Source: Zygnema cylindricum
Taxonomy: Eukaryota; Streptophyta; Zygnematophyceae; Zygnematales; Zygnemataceae
Assembly: GCA_037447655.1 (NCBI GenBank)
Contig: JBBHKE010000083.1
Coordinates: forward strand, 269,961-323,877
Length of the DNA: 53,917 nt
Reading direction: 5' to 3'
Shown here: positions 31,797 through 44,289 of the stretch, piece by piece
How the letters are laid out: each line of letters begins with the position of its first letter
Numbering within the stretch: position 1 is the stretch's first letter
Notes under the pieces: generated by a model
Told to the model about the DNA's origin: nothing
Seen by the model: only the letters and a program-made list of their open reading frames with translations
The model's database searches: none
Position numbers and translations under genes: made by a program

Positions 31797-32677
31797 ATGG
31801 GTGGGGGAAACCCTAACCCTAATCGAACATGCAAGTCTGAGGCGTGCGATATTCAGAAGTGTTTGAAAAGGAACTCGTACAAGTCAGAGAGGTGAGTTTC
31901 TGCCTGCAAGGTTAGGGTTTCTTTAAGTGTTTTTCTGGATTTTCCTAGTGTACTTTAGGGTTGTATTAATGCTTTTTCGGTCATTAGGTTTTGGAGAACC
32001 CTAAAATTATGAGACTTTGGGAATAATGTTGAGTTATTTTTTGATGTTGAAGAATTTCTATTGTTGTTCGATAATTTGCAGCATGATCTGGGAAATGCTT
32101 TTGTGGTTTCATTCCCTTTTTCTTGTTTAGCAGTAACCAAGTATGCTTGAGTTACATATTATACCTCTATCCTTTTGCTCTATACTCGTTGATGAATTAT
32201 TGTAAATTACCTACACTCGCGCAGTGTAGTGAGCCATTTTTTTTGGGGTTTTCAGTAAGAGGTTTGCATGTTAATTTGGAACATCATAAAGAGAAATCGT
32301 GTTTGATTCTTAGCAAAGATCTAATTTGGTGTCTATTTTGGACATAACTGTTACTTGTTTACTTTTAACTCCTCGGCTGTCAAAATTATTGTGGCTGTCC
32401 TTTTTTTTGCCTTCCTTCTCTGATGTTTTAGTGTATTGTACGTAAGTATAGAATTTATGTCCACCTACCAGCAGTAACAAGAAAATCTCTGGACATTGTT
32501 TAATTATGGCTAAGAGAAAACAAAAATTGCTTGAAACTTTTTTGCAGGTGCCTGGAAATTATTGTGAAGTTAAAGAAATGCTGTGATGCCATTGGAGGAG
32601 AATCTGAGCATTGTTCATCTTTCTCTGCTCTTATAGAGCAAGCTGAGAACATGAGGGCAAAAGGATTGAGAGGATAG
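31797..32677 (+). CDS. CMC4: Twin CX9C mitochondrial protein CMC4-like, right-arm copy
   Basis: Two exons, 31797-31891 and 32548-32677, joined with an AG|G split Arg codon to give 74 aa. Cys12-x9-Cys22 and Cys33-x9-Cys43 are the twin CX9C motifs that form the disulfide-linked helical hairpin after Mia40-dependent import. Cys17, Cys44 and Cys54 match CMC4/p8. No cleavable presequence is expected or seen. The intron (656 bp) has GTGAGT donor and TTTGCAG acceptor. The CCCTAACCCTAA near the start is coding (Asn-Pro repeats), not telomeric. Confidence 0.93.
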
Positions 32678-34031
32678 TCTGTGATCCTCTTGACTTTATG
32701 TGTTCACTAACCTTCAGTGCTCTCATTCTGAAACTCAAATATATTGTGGTGTTTCAGAGAAGACCCGAGAACCATATTTGTAACTGTTTTTGTTTAGACA
32801 AAAAAATCAAGAAACCTCTTCGATTCTATGGACGTGATTTGAATGAAAGTGATTGAGCGGATTACTGTTTTTTGTTTCTTTTCTCCTCAGAAAAAGCTGA
32901 AGATTTCTTTTTTTATTATGCCAGTTTCTTTTTTCTATTATTGACTTTATGCACTTATTCTTTGAACTGTGAATATAGAGCGTTTCCACCTGTTTTATCT
33001 GGCTTCCCTTATCCAGTACGGTTTTTCTATTTGACTACCCTTTTAGGTCACACTCGTTATGTATTTTTTGGTTTACATTGATGGCCAAAAAAAAATAAAG
33101 GGCTTAAGGCCGCTGCTGCTTAAAGACAGTCGTAAAATCAAATTTTGTGACTCACTTAATTGATAAGTTTCAATGCTTTTATGGTGGGGAACATTCTTCG
33201 AAGGTTCCAGTCTTTGGTGAGATGGACATGGCATAATTTCCCTTACAATGTAATAAAAGCATATAGACACAACTGAGGCCTTATAGATAAAATAAAAGTT
33301 TTTTAAAATGTGCGTATTAGAAATCAATACTTGACTAACGGATATGATTTCAGTTGCGTGAAGGCAAAAACCTCAGCAGGTTATAGTGTAGGTTGTTATG
33401 GAATATAAGATCTGAACCGGAAAGTTTAAATTGGACATTAGGTCGAATGTCGGTCTAACTTGGATTGTAATAGTGGAGTGAGACCTAAGGGTGACTGAAG
33501 AAAGGTGACTTCAGAAATATTTTGGAGGGGATTCACAAATAAAAGAAAAACAATCTGTTGGAAGTATGAACTTGAGGATCCAATATCTTATTCATGAGAT
33601 AAAAATATCTTTGTTAGTAGAGATTTCAACATATGACTCGACAGTCTTTATTTAGCCGGTTGATTGGAAGAATGTGACGAGTAGGACTGCCAGATACCTG
33701 ATTGCAATATTATACCTTATTTAGGGTGTTTTGTCAGGTTTTTCAGAATGAAAATTTCTATGGTCCTTCTGATATGATATATGGCTAACGTTGAAAGTTA
33801 CCAAAGACAAGTTTAAGAAGCAAACTAACGCAGAATGAGTTAACTAGAATGATTAGTGATTTAACTAAATCGCTGATCGCTATGTTAATTTTGTCTCTCT
33901 AGTTTGTTTGAGTGTATTCATGACTCCAAATCATAAACTAGTGCTACCAACACGTGTTACTTGAGTGGCACAGAATGATCCGCGTGTCAAACATTCTTAG
34001 TGTAATCGATTATACTAAAGTGGCAAAGCTA
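32678..34031. other. Downstream flank of CMC4 (right arm)
   Basis: Probable 3' UTR followed by intergenic DNA matching 17165-18411. No coding frame is conserved with the other arm. Confidence 0.5.
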
Positions 34032-34489
34032 CACCGCAAATCGTAATTAGAGTTATGTATGCAAATTCCATCACCCCAAATATTGACTCTATCATAAATA
34101 GAGTACATTATTCTAAATTATTCTTTACATTAAGGTACTATTTGAATGAACGTTAAAAACTCTAATATAGTGCCGTTAGTGTGGCTTTCGGTTAGTGTCT
34201 GACCGTGCAAATTTGTACTTTTTTATGTAAAAAAGTACAAATAATGATTTAATACAGGCCGTTATCATGTTTTAACAAATCGCGTAATGCAAACGTCATA
34301 ATGACGTGAATCTGTACGTTTTGTCAGATTCTGTACGTGTAATTTATAGTAAATATATTTAGCGCCCAAATTTACGCCCAAATTAGAGTTATTGATAAAT
34401 TAGAGTAATTTATTTTTTGACAAGGGGTTGATTACCCAAATTAGAGTTAATAACTAATTATTTTTTTACTCTAATTACGATTCGCGGTG
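34032..34489. mobile_element. TA-flanked CACCG MITE, right arm only
   Basis: 458 bp with terminal repeats CACCGCAAATCGTAATTAGA and its complement CTAATTACGATTCGCGGTG, and TA duplication at 34030-34031 and 34490-34491. The left arm shows the uninterrupted site at 17164-17165. Confidence 0.92.
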
Positions 34490-34491
34490 TA

Positions 34492-35750
34492 CTGTACTAA
34501 TCCACGGATTCTACTAGAGCCGGTGATGTAGCTAACCAAGTTAGCTCGAGTTGGCGGCAAATGTTTCCAAAACACTCAAAATCTGTTGCCCCTAGGATAC
34601 GACATTCTGCCTCAAGGATGTGGAATGCTCTGGTATAGTTCACATCGCAAAAAAGTTCACATTGCATTTTGAATAAATAAATAAATAAGACATATGGAAG
34701 CTTTTGATTATCACAAATTTAGATTAAGGCTTGATTCGTCCTAACAAGGCATAGCATTGAGTTTTAACCCTTAGTTTTTGCCATGACATCTTAGATTTGG
34801 CATTGAAGGTTGAGAAATCCGTTGACGTTAACGGGGTTTCAAGCAACGCAATTGCAAGTTTTGAGTAGGGATGCATTTTGTTTACGGAAATTTACTTATG
34901 CCAAAACTTAAATATTCACTTACAGCATTCCAGCATTCTCATTACAGATGATAGGAGATTGACAAGCACTATCAACTTTACCAAAATAATGTGGTTGCCA
35001 GCATTCTCATTACAAATGATAGGAGATTGACAAGCATTATCAACTTTACCAAAATATTGTGGTTGGCCGTTGCCGAGAGCTAAAATCCGAGGTTGTCGGT
35101 TTTACCTCAGGTATACATGCAACTGTTCTTTGTCAATGGAGGGAAATATCGACATTTCAATTTCTCAGTCTGAAAAATAATGATTCAAGCTTGACAATAC
35201 GAAGTTCTAATCAGCTCGTGGCAATTTTGACCTTAGGGTTTCGAAACTTGGCATTGCGACCGATGTCGTTCCAAACCATGTGAACTTGTAAGCTTCATAA
35301 AGAAATGTACTACTTCACTAAGAAAGCAAGATGGTAAACTGTCTGCGTACATGGGAACAATAAACGAAAAGCGAAAACGCAATTGAAAAACCAAACGCGG
35401 GTGGAAGAAAACTGAAAGGAAAAACTTTTCGAAGTAAACTAGCACACAAACCAGGGTGAGGTAACAAAATACATTGAAGCGGACAAGTACAAATAGATGC
35501 TGTCGTTTCTCAATAATCTGTGCACTCGTTTGAGCTTAATAATTTAAATGAAATGCTTGTGTCTTTACAGCGCAGTTTTACTGCGGCTTTTTGTTAGAAG
35601 AAAATCGCTGCCTCTAACTTTAAGACATGAAATGACACACGGACGTTTATTATTGCATGTTAAGAAACAATTACAAGCTTCCGCTCTTAGAAAAGAAAAT
35701 AACTAAAAACTTGTGAATATATGCTTCGCCGTGTTCCATACTGTTAATCT
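34492..35750. other. Intergenic DNA (right arm)
   Basis: Matches about 8062-9088 plus 16992-17163 of the left arm. It contains the empty hAT site at 34664-34671, a 68 bp tandem duplication, and a repeat-like stretch at 35335-35430 similar to 21225-21345. No gene. Confidence 0.5.
34931..35066. repeat. 68 bp tandem duplication, right arm only
   Basis: Two near-identical 68 bp units starting CAGCATTCTCATTACA at 34931 and 34999. The left arm has one unit (about 8755-8820). Confidence 0.88.
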
Positions 35751-36854
35751 TGAAACTTTATGGGATCCAAATAAGCTTATCTAGAAAGTGCCGACTCTAA
35801 GTTGATTAAAACCCGAATGGTTGACCCCTTGACAATCAGAACCCCATTAGAGCTTCACCGTTGTGAAAGAAGACTTTCTGTGTGCTCAGTTCCCCGACAG
35901 AATGTAAAGTTAGAATATGAGTATTTGGACACATTCCCCCACTTTGACTTTCCCTAAGAAATGCAACCACCCTGGCAAGCAAAAACCTTGACCTACTACA
36001 CCACTGTGTAGCCTGGACTCCCCTGAGTCCGCAGCAAAATGAATCAATGAAAATGGTCAACTGAGTGAATAGTTATGGCTGCTCAAAGTTAGCCTTTTAT
36101 ACAAGGTGCTCTCTCACAGAGGCGGCTACCTACCAAAAAATTATTAGTCCTATTTCCTCTTTAAAACACCTTCTACTGGATTACGGTCCAATCATAGGAC
36201 TGTACCGTACAAAAAATACAAGTACCGGAGTACTTTATGTAAGGTAACTGTACTACATGGCCAAAACAGTGACTTCTGTCACATCCGGATTTGTTGTCTT
36301 GCTCTCCGGAGATTTCGTAAACCCGTACGATGGTGCCACGTGTTATCCGGAGTGGCGGCTTCCGGAAAACGCCAAAATGCCCTTTCCGCGTTATAGGCTC
36401 CTATCGCGGCCGTTCGATGAAGTCCGGATTGAATATTAGCCGTTGCAATAAATGTTCCCAGCATTTATTTCGTGCGGTAACTATAGTACACACCTAGTTA
36501 TATGTTATACCGTACTATTTATTAGTTTAACGAAATATCCTATTTGTAAACGTTTAAGTATCTATCAAGCCCTATATACCATAGCATTAGTCCTACACCT
36601 AACAGACAAAGCTAACGGCTACCGAGTCTCACGAACGGTAGGTACTTGGATCAAATCCTGGATCCGTCGGACTCCCTTTTGGCAAATTTACTAGTTTCTA
36701 CCACTGTCTCTCTAGAAGACCTAGGCAGCCATGACTCTAACTCCCTATCCAGTGACTACAACAAGCGTGGGGGCTTGGAGAAGGGAGTTAGAGGCAGACT
36801 GCCTATGCCTTTTTCTATCCTAAAACAGACCTAAAAAATACACAAATATCAACA
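35751..36854 (+). mobile_element. Solo LTR, copia-type family, right arm only
   Basis: 1104 bp starting TGAAACTTTATGGG and ending AATATCAACA, with 5 bp duplication AATCT (35746-35750 and 36855-36859). The left arm is uninterrupted near 8058-8062. It is related to the LTRs at 1-241, 44953-45936 and 48234-49283. No internal region, so it arose by LTR-LTR recombination. Confidence 0.88.
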
Positions 36855-36859
36855 AATCT

Positions 36860-38500
36860 GCCGAATACCTGCAAAAAATTGCATTGTAGTTTTTATGAAA
36901 GCTCATGAATCATGATTGACATCTAGCCGAAGTGAGCATGGCTCGCTACTGACAAACCAATGGAATCTGTTCTTTACACCGCAGAACAACATTGTTTAGT
37001 AGTATTGTTCTGTTGTTATTGGTGTATGACTTTATAAGTTTATATAGTTTGACCAATAAGCTTGCATATTTAAAAAATGGAAACATAAACTGCATGTACA
37101 TGTGAATTTTTACAGAGAGAGTCGAACTTGCGTCCACGTGGCTTTACCTTTTTGGTATGCTAAACTAAATTCGGGTCATGGTTGCATAACAGCCCTCTTT
37201 TAGTCCTAGGTATCTCGGTTAGAGAAGGGGCTAATTATTCCTTTTGGAGTTTGGACTGGATTTGTCGTGAAACCAAATTCTGACTCGATTCATCGAATAA
37301 CCACTGACTCGATTCATTGAACAACCATTAATTGGCGTACCTTTTGTCGTTTGTATGCTTTCCCTTTCAGTACCGTGCAACAAAGGCCCCTTATTGCCGG
37401 CATTCTTGGAATTCTCGCATGTAGTCGTACACAGTGCACCTTTTGTCGTTTCCAGCCGAGAAGGGAAAAAAGTATGCAACCATTCATAATCTATAAGAGC
37501 GCTGACATGGCGAAAAAGCACAACTGGAGAGCTTTACAGTTAATGTTTTCAGCCAGTTATTGACGTGTTACCTTCTTTTTTTGTACTTTCATGTAGCGTC
37601 CTTTGCATGCAATCCAATGTCCTTGCAACGTGTCAGGCCCTCATAAATGCAGAAAAGGTACTGAATGCGGCGCCTGATAGCTGTGTCTAAATGCATTGTA
37701 TGACCACGTAGGAGAGACGTGTCAACCTAAAAGGTCAGATTTTTGGCATTTGCTGTAAGCTTTTGGCGTTACAGGACACTAAAGCGTTTGACCTTTGCGT
37801 TTTGTACGGCCTTGTGACAAGTACTGTAGAGCACGAATTGATCTTGTTCGCATTGCTTTTAGGATATTTTCTGTCCTGTACAGTACCGCACTGCAGAGCA
37901 CGAAGCTTAAACTCGTATCTGAGGATTCGATTTGAAGACCAGTTGAGTTAAGCCGGTGGGATTACCTACACAGTCATGGAAATAGCTGTCCATCAATCAC
38001 CCAGTAAAAGTTAATGGCCGCCGTCCAATCGACATGTGAAGTATTCCAGACCGTTCGATGACATCCTTCCACATTCCTGAACCAATTCAACAAGATTCGA
38101 CTGTAATGGGCTACGGTTCAACTGTGACTGTTTTCTGTAGTACACTCCAGTACCATTAATACAAATGATAATTCGCAGTGACCTGCAGGCTGCCATTCCT
38201 CGAGTGCAAAGTTTCGTGTAACCTTTGCATTTGACAGCAGTATCAAGTAGTAACTGAACAGATCTGCTGTCAGATATTTGCAGCAAAATTCTGATTGTTG
38301 TACCTTTTCTCTTGCTATTTCCAATAATCTATCCCTTCCTCTCATCTTTTTCAATTTTCTTTCACTCTTGAGAAATTTGAAGCCTATTTGTTTTTTATTG
38401 TGTTTCAAATTCTGTTTTCAAGGTTTTGGTCCTCCATTCTTCTTTCTAACGTGACAGTCTTCACAATTTTTACAACAACCTTTTCTCTTGGAGTAAAGCA
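36860..38500. other. Upstream flank of HMT (right arm)
   Basis: Arm sequence matching 6411-8057. The last few hundred bases should hold the HMT promoter and 5' UTR. No clear TATA box and no other gene. Confidence 0.5.
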
Positions 38501-41500
38501 ATGGCCATGGCTTCTCCTGCTCTAGATTCTCAATCGCTTGGCAGCGAAGCTTTCTTAGGGAAACAAAGCTCCTTCTTTTCTGATTCTCTGAATTCTGTCA
38601 AATTTCATTTCGCAACTCCAAATCAAAATCCGTTGTTGCCAGAAGAATCAAAGGAATCTCTTTCTAAAACTCGTCATGACGCCCTAAGTTTTCTTCTCGA
38701 AAAGACAGGTGGCATTGCTGTAGTTGATGGAGGTTTGGCGACTGAATTGGAAAGAAGAGGGGCTAATGTTCACGATCCTTTGTACAGCTCAAAATGTTTG
38801 CTAGATGAAGAATCTTCTGCACTTATTCGGGAGGCAAGTGTTTAATCATCATTTCACCACTCTACAATGAAGGATACATTCATATAATTGGCAATTTCAT
38901 AAAAAAATTGTTAGAATTTAAGAGTTTCGCGCTTTCTAATCTTTTTTGTGGAGATTTGTTTTAGACCCTCCCATTCATGCTTATGTAATTTCTCTTGTGT
39001 TTTGCTGTTATTGAAATTTTCTGACGTTTGTCTTCTGTGGTTGAATCATGCATATTAAATAGAGTCTAATTATTATATTTGAACTTCGAATTAAGCTGGG
39101 GAAAGTTTTTACTATGAATCCTGCAGGTGCACTTGGATTACTTCCGAGCGGGCGCGGACATAGGAAGTTCAGCATCATACCAGGTGAATTTTATCTGTCA
39201 TGAATTGTTAGTTGCCAATTATTTGCCGTTTTCGTAGTACATGTCATTGTCTAATCGAAACATTAAAAGTCATGCAATGGATGCAGGGAAAAATCCCATC
39301 TTTCTATGAAGGTTTGATCTTAGATATTGGAAGACAATGCAGGGTGTTTGCAATTGATATGATTTTGGCCACTGGAATGTCATATTCTATGCTAGTGTGT
39401 TTCTGGTTAGCTCTGCAAGAGAATTGCTCTGTTCTAAACAAAAACATTAAATGTCAGCAACTCTGTTAAGTTCTTTGTGCTTTTTTTTCTCAGTATTTGT
39501 TTGCTTTTCTCACTGAAATGCCGTCTGCTTTCTGCTTTCAGGCTACAATAGAAGGTTTTGCTGCTCGAGGATTTGACAATCAGCAGGCAGAAGGCCTTCT
39601 TCTCCGCAGCGTCGAGCTGGTTTGTGAGGCTCGAGATGCATTCTGGCAGGAATATACCAGTGAAGCAAATGGAAGCAATAAGAAAGTGCCACGTCAGAGG
39701 GGATTAGTAGCTGCGTCGATTGGCCCATATGGTGCATATTTGGCGGACGGGTCCGAGTATAGGTAAGTTATTATCAGTTAGGTACTGTTGAACTCTGTGC
39801 TTTTTCTTCAATTCGTACTTCTCGTCGAGTATAATTAAGCATATAGGGGAAAACTTAAAGTAGTGTTCTAGGGGTGTCTCTTTTCCACTGGATCTGTTTT
39901 CAGCGTTGCTTAGGTGATTAAGAGTTTATGGTATTTTAGGCATGCTCTTGTGCAAGCTTCGGCTGGAGTTATCAAGCGCTTGAACAATTTTTTATCATAG
40001 GATTAAATTTTGAAAAGTTCTTAGTTCAACAAACTGAGAGTTGATTCTTATTATTCACACATATTACTTGGACTTTCAACTTGTCCACAGTTATCAGTTC
40101 AAGAAATCACAGTGAAAAAGAAAGGTTATCTGAAAAGGTCACCTGCTACCTTTCGGTCAGTTCTGTTGAATTGGCATCATGTTCAGGTTTTGTCTTTTCC
40201 CTTGGATCCCTTTTTTTTTAACATTAGATGTCGGATGGTCATTTGATTTTCAAGAATATTCTGACTTGCTAAATTAGTGTGGGTCTCTAATTGACTGTTT
40301 ATTGAACTAAGAATTCCTTTATCACTTGTGTAGAAATTGTCTTACCTATGGGTTGCCTTCGTGGAATTATGCAGTGGCGATTATGGCCCAACAATGACTG
40401 TGGAGAAGTTAATGGAGTTCCATCGACGACGGTTGCAAGTTTTAGGACATTCAGGGGCGGATATAATTGCTTTTGAAACAATCCCATCTTTGCAGGAGAC
40501 AAAGGTAAGACAGCGTAAGACTTAGTCGCAGTATTATTGTTGCCATCTTTTGGTATGATAATTTCTCTTTTCAAGCAATGTATTCGTTTGTTTCAATGCT
40601 ATCGTATGTGGCATTTTTAAAACAGGCAAAGGTCACATGAACTTGACAAAAATTGCATAAGGTTTTTCATAATTTTTTCTTAACGGAATAAGAGTAAGAT
40701 GTCATTTTAGCAATTACAATGGAAGAGGTTCTTCCATTAAGTAATATGTTTGTGCCAGGAAGAGGCAAAAGCTAGCTATCTCTTTAAATTTCTTCTTTCC
40801 GCTTGTTTTATACTTCCGATGTGATTATCGGAGCGAGCCTTCATATGCCTCTCAAAATGTTTTATATGGATTTCACATGTGACTGTCGCTATTCTCACTT
40901 TGTAAAATCGATCAATCCAGGCTCTGGTTCGGCTTCTTGATGAGGAAAACCTCCCCATTCCGGCCTGGATTTCTTTTAATTCCAAAGATGGTCTCAATGG
41001 GGTACGTGGTGATCCTTTTGAAGACTGCATCAAGTTGGCGGCATCTTCCAAGCATGTTGTGGCTGTTGGAATCAACTGCACTTCACCACGCTTTATCCAC
41101 AGCCTGGTGACCATCACGAGAAAGGTACTACAACCAACTAAATGCCAATTCATATCACGTTTTCTTTTGAAGTTTGAAGGGGGGAAGGATTGGTGAGAGG
41201 TGTTCTTATATCAAATTATGTAATGTCTAATAAGCTCTAAAGTTGCTGAAGAATTGTACAAGCAAAATGAATCTCCCAAATTTAAAAAGTTCTGTGAGAA
41301 TCTGGTTCATTGGTACTCCACAGTAAATTTTTGTTACTAATTGAGCGGTTTCTGCGACAAAGTTGCAGGGTTTCATTTCACTTTTGCACTCAATTTTAGA
41401 CTCCCTGTATGGGTTAATGGTTGACATTTTCTTTGAATCGGGGTGGGACACTACCATGTACAGTGTCTTGAATGTGAGGGATTCAAATTTCTGAGTTAAC

Positions 41501-42410
41501 GTATGCGGTTGTTCTCAAGTTCATTGCATTGACATGGCTTATCTCAAGATTTTGACCATCTCTTTTTTTGCGCAATTTTTGTTCTATGCAGGTGACAGAT
41601 AAGCCGATAATTGTTTATCCGAATATTGGGGAAGAATATGACCCTGTCAGCAAGGAATGGGTGGTGAGGTTTCTGTCTCCTTACTCTTTGGGTGTTTTTG
41701 TTTTTTATTCATTGCTCTTTATTGAAGAATAAGTGGTGGAATAGTTTGCGGCTTTTTAACCCGAGGTTGGAGCTTTCATAGTTTGATTTGATTGTGATAT
41801 TATAGGACTATTCTAATAGAACGAGGTCAGTGATATTACATCCATAAATAATAATCATAGATAAAATCTGACAACCATGGCAATTGTATTTATACCACAC
41901 ACAATATTGTGTTTTGGTCTCTCTCTTGAGATGTCAGCATCATTTCTAAGAGGCCAGCATGTTGAGTTTTATGGACAACAATTGTTGACAATTTAGACCC
42001 TCTTGGTGTAGCAAAGCATATTCTTGCTTTGCACGAAGGTGTGGGTCGGAACTTTCTCGTCCACACTTTTTCTGTTCATCCGGATTATTTAAGTGGACGT
42101 GTAATCCTGCAACTATCTTGTTGTTGTTTGAATCACAATTTTGTCGTTAGATTGTTTCGTTAGTCGTCCTTTTCTGGTAAAGGTTTTCAGACCATGCAAT
42201 TAGTTCTGTCCTTACTGCAGTTGATCCTTGAAATCTGACTCCAGTTTTTTGTAGGTGCCCTTTCCTCAGGAGTCAACTGGAGTTAAGGACGAGGATTTTG
42301 TATCTTATGCACCTTTTTGGCATGAAGCTGGTGCAAATATTCTGGGAGGGTGTTGTCGAACTACTCCAAATACCATTAAGGGCATTAGAACTGTTCTGTA
42401 TGGAATGTGA
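38501..42410 (+). CDS. HMT: Homocysteine S-methyltransferase, right-arm copy (7 exons)
   Basis: Makes methionine from homocysteine using S-methylmethionine. Exons: 38501-38833, 39127-39183, 39542-39762, 40375-40504, 40921-41124, 41592-41663, 42255-42410 (1173 nt, 390 aa). Motifs: VVDGGLATELERRG (about 72-85), VAASIGPYGAYLADGSEY, FHRRRLQVL, AFETIPS, zinc-binding Cys300 (VGINC) and Cys372-Cys373 (GGCCRTTP). Intron 1 is GC-AG (GAG|GCAAGT...CTGCAG|GTG): using the nearby GT instead would break the frame. All others are GT-AG. Exon 3/4 split a Ser codon (AG|T). The N-terminus is Ser-rich and about 50 residues longer than the known plant enzymes; it might be a transit peptide, unproven. Two ATGs (38501, 38507) are in frame; only the second is kept in the left copy. 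Confidence 0.95.
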
Positions 42411-42426
42411 GAGTCGTGAGGGTGAG

Positions 42427-42650
42427 GGTATACTTGCGGGTTAAGACAGTCTTTTTCGGTGTTAACTGTGTGTTTAGTTTGTCGTTTGAGTGAGTTTAGT
42501 TGGTTTTACAAGAACATTTAGGACTGAGGGCTGCTTTGGCGTATTTGCGAGTTATGCTGTCTTTTTAGTGTTGTAGTGTTAATTCGTCTTTTAGTGAGTT
42601 TAGTTGGCTTCACTAGAGCATTTACGACTGAGGGCTCTTTTGGTTTTGCA
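42427..42650 (+). repeat. Tandem repeat in HMT 3' flank
   Basis: Two diverged units of about 112 bp, each with GTGAGTTTAGTTGG, a CATTTA(G/C)GACTGAGGGCT block and a TTGCG(G/A)GTTA start. Present in both arms (left about 2270-2480). Confidence 0.7.
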
Positions 42651-43430
42651 CTTTTCTTCTTCCCAAGTAGGAATACGTGGAATTTTGTTGCTTGGAAGAC
42701 GTATTTGGGTAGTAGGTATACAGGGACCAGATTGTTGAGTATCATGAATGTGGTTGTCACGTTCTTTCCATTGTTAGAGCCACTCAGAGAATGTTTGTAT
42801 AGGGAATGGTCCCCAGTTGAGGAAGTCTGTAAAAACACAATTTTGCTGCAAGAATGAATGGCTTGCTCTTTCCGCATACTAACCTCTGTGATGGAGATGG
42901 ATGGTTTTTCATGACTGTTTCTGGCTTTATTTTGTATTACTGTCGATGAAAACACAATCGTCACCTTTGAGAGAGAGAGAATAAAAGGCATTTAAAATTT
43001 GAGATCAGTGGTCGGTGGTAGTTCTTGCACGTCACATAACAATTTCGAGAACCATTCTGCCACCAGGCTGTATCTATCACTTCTGTGGGGGGCAATCAAA
43101 ATGCTACCTATTCTTTGAACTATATAAGTACATTAAAGACCTACAAAGTTCTATATCATGTTTGTTGGAAAGCTTTATACACTTACTGGAGGGAAAGGAG
43201 TGAAAATTGGAATGGAATAGCTATTTCTTGGAAAAATATAAATTATGCATGAGCCTGTAAGTTAAATTCGAACATGCTCTGACAATAATCAGTTGAATAT
43301 GGCTGCATCTCAAATCGCAGATTATCTCAACATCGCAGTATATCTCAATATGGCAGTATCATCTCAATATCGCAGCACCAATATATAATCTCAATATCTC
43401 ATCTCAATATCTCAATGTCACGATATACTA
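42651..43430. other. Intergenic DNA (right arm)
   Basis: Arm partner of about 1480-2260. It ends with the ATATTGAGAT-type short array (about 43290-43425). No gene. Confidence 0.5.
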
Positions 43431-43618
43431 CATTGCTCATCTGCTAAAGATTTATTAATGTCAATGCGAAATTATAATTAACAACTCTAATTTAGTGCAA
43501 GGAGATGTGGCAGATTGTAGTCCACGTCCTTAAATAATGTTGTTAACTCTATTTTGTGATTTTTGGCCAAAAAAGTCGCGACCGAAATAGTGTTATTCAC
43601 ACATAACGATGAGCGGTG
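43431..43618. mobile_element. TA-flanked MITE, right-arm copy
   Basis: 188 bp, CATTGCTCATC... to ...GATGAGCGGTG with TA on both sides. Orthologous to 1279-1479, so it predates the duplication. Confidence 0.72.
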
Positions 43619-44289
43619 TAGTGGTAATGCCATTATTGCAAAATTCAAAGATGTCACTGACGTTGATAGTTGAGCTTTCTCTTTGAGGTTGTCGCACATC
43701 TATTGAAAACCTTAGAAATTAGTTCGCTTGCAGACCTGCGAAAACTGAACTTTGTGTAAAGCTAGGCGGAAAGGGAAAAGTGTTCCACACATGTATATAT
43801 TCCTTGAAATCTAAGAAATGTGCAATTTGATTGAATCTAGCTTAAAAGCACTGTGGATTCCACTACTAACAAATCAGAATCTGGTTTGTTGTAAGTTAAA
43901 CGCTTGTCTAATAACTTAGGGAGTTTCTAGGACGTTTCTATGTAAGTAATATATGCCACGGCAAGAAAAAATCCAATCTCTTCGCAACGGGAAGTCGCTC
44001 TCAATGTGGTTCTAACGAGGGGCCAAACTACGACAAACGTTTCTGACCAAAAGTAAGTGAGTGCTCGGGAACACACCCTAGATTCGGTCGTTTTTGTTGC
44101 GGCCGTACCATGCAGTTAACATTTTCTTCCGTCGTTCAGCTTACTGACACACATTCACGACCAATGGGGAGACATTAGGGGGATCGACATATCTACCACG
44201 GTCATATCTCATATGCACTATCTTTGGGCATAAATAAAAATGTACAGCCTGTGATGCCCACAGATCTTTGAGTGAGTATAGTTTTGTAG
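43619..44289. other. Intergenic DNA (right arm)
   Basis: Matches about 600-1278. No gene or further element is recognised. Confidence 0.5.

Noticed and set aside
31809-31820. CCCTAACCCTAA resembling an interstitial telomere repeat
   Set aside because: Only two units, and it encodes conserved Asn-Pro residues of CMC4 exon 1 in both arms.
42518-42991. 157-residue minus-strand frame shared in part with the left arm
   Set aside because: It is antisense to the HMT 3' flank and its tandem repeat. Similarity between arms is explained by the duplication, and the N-terminal parts differ.
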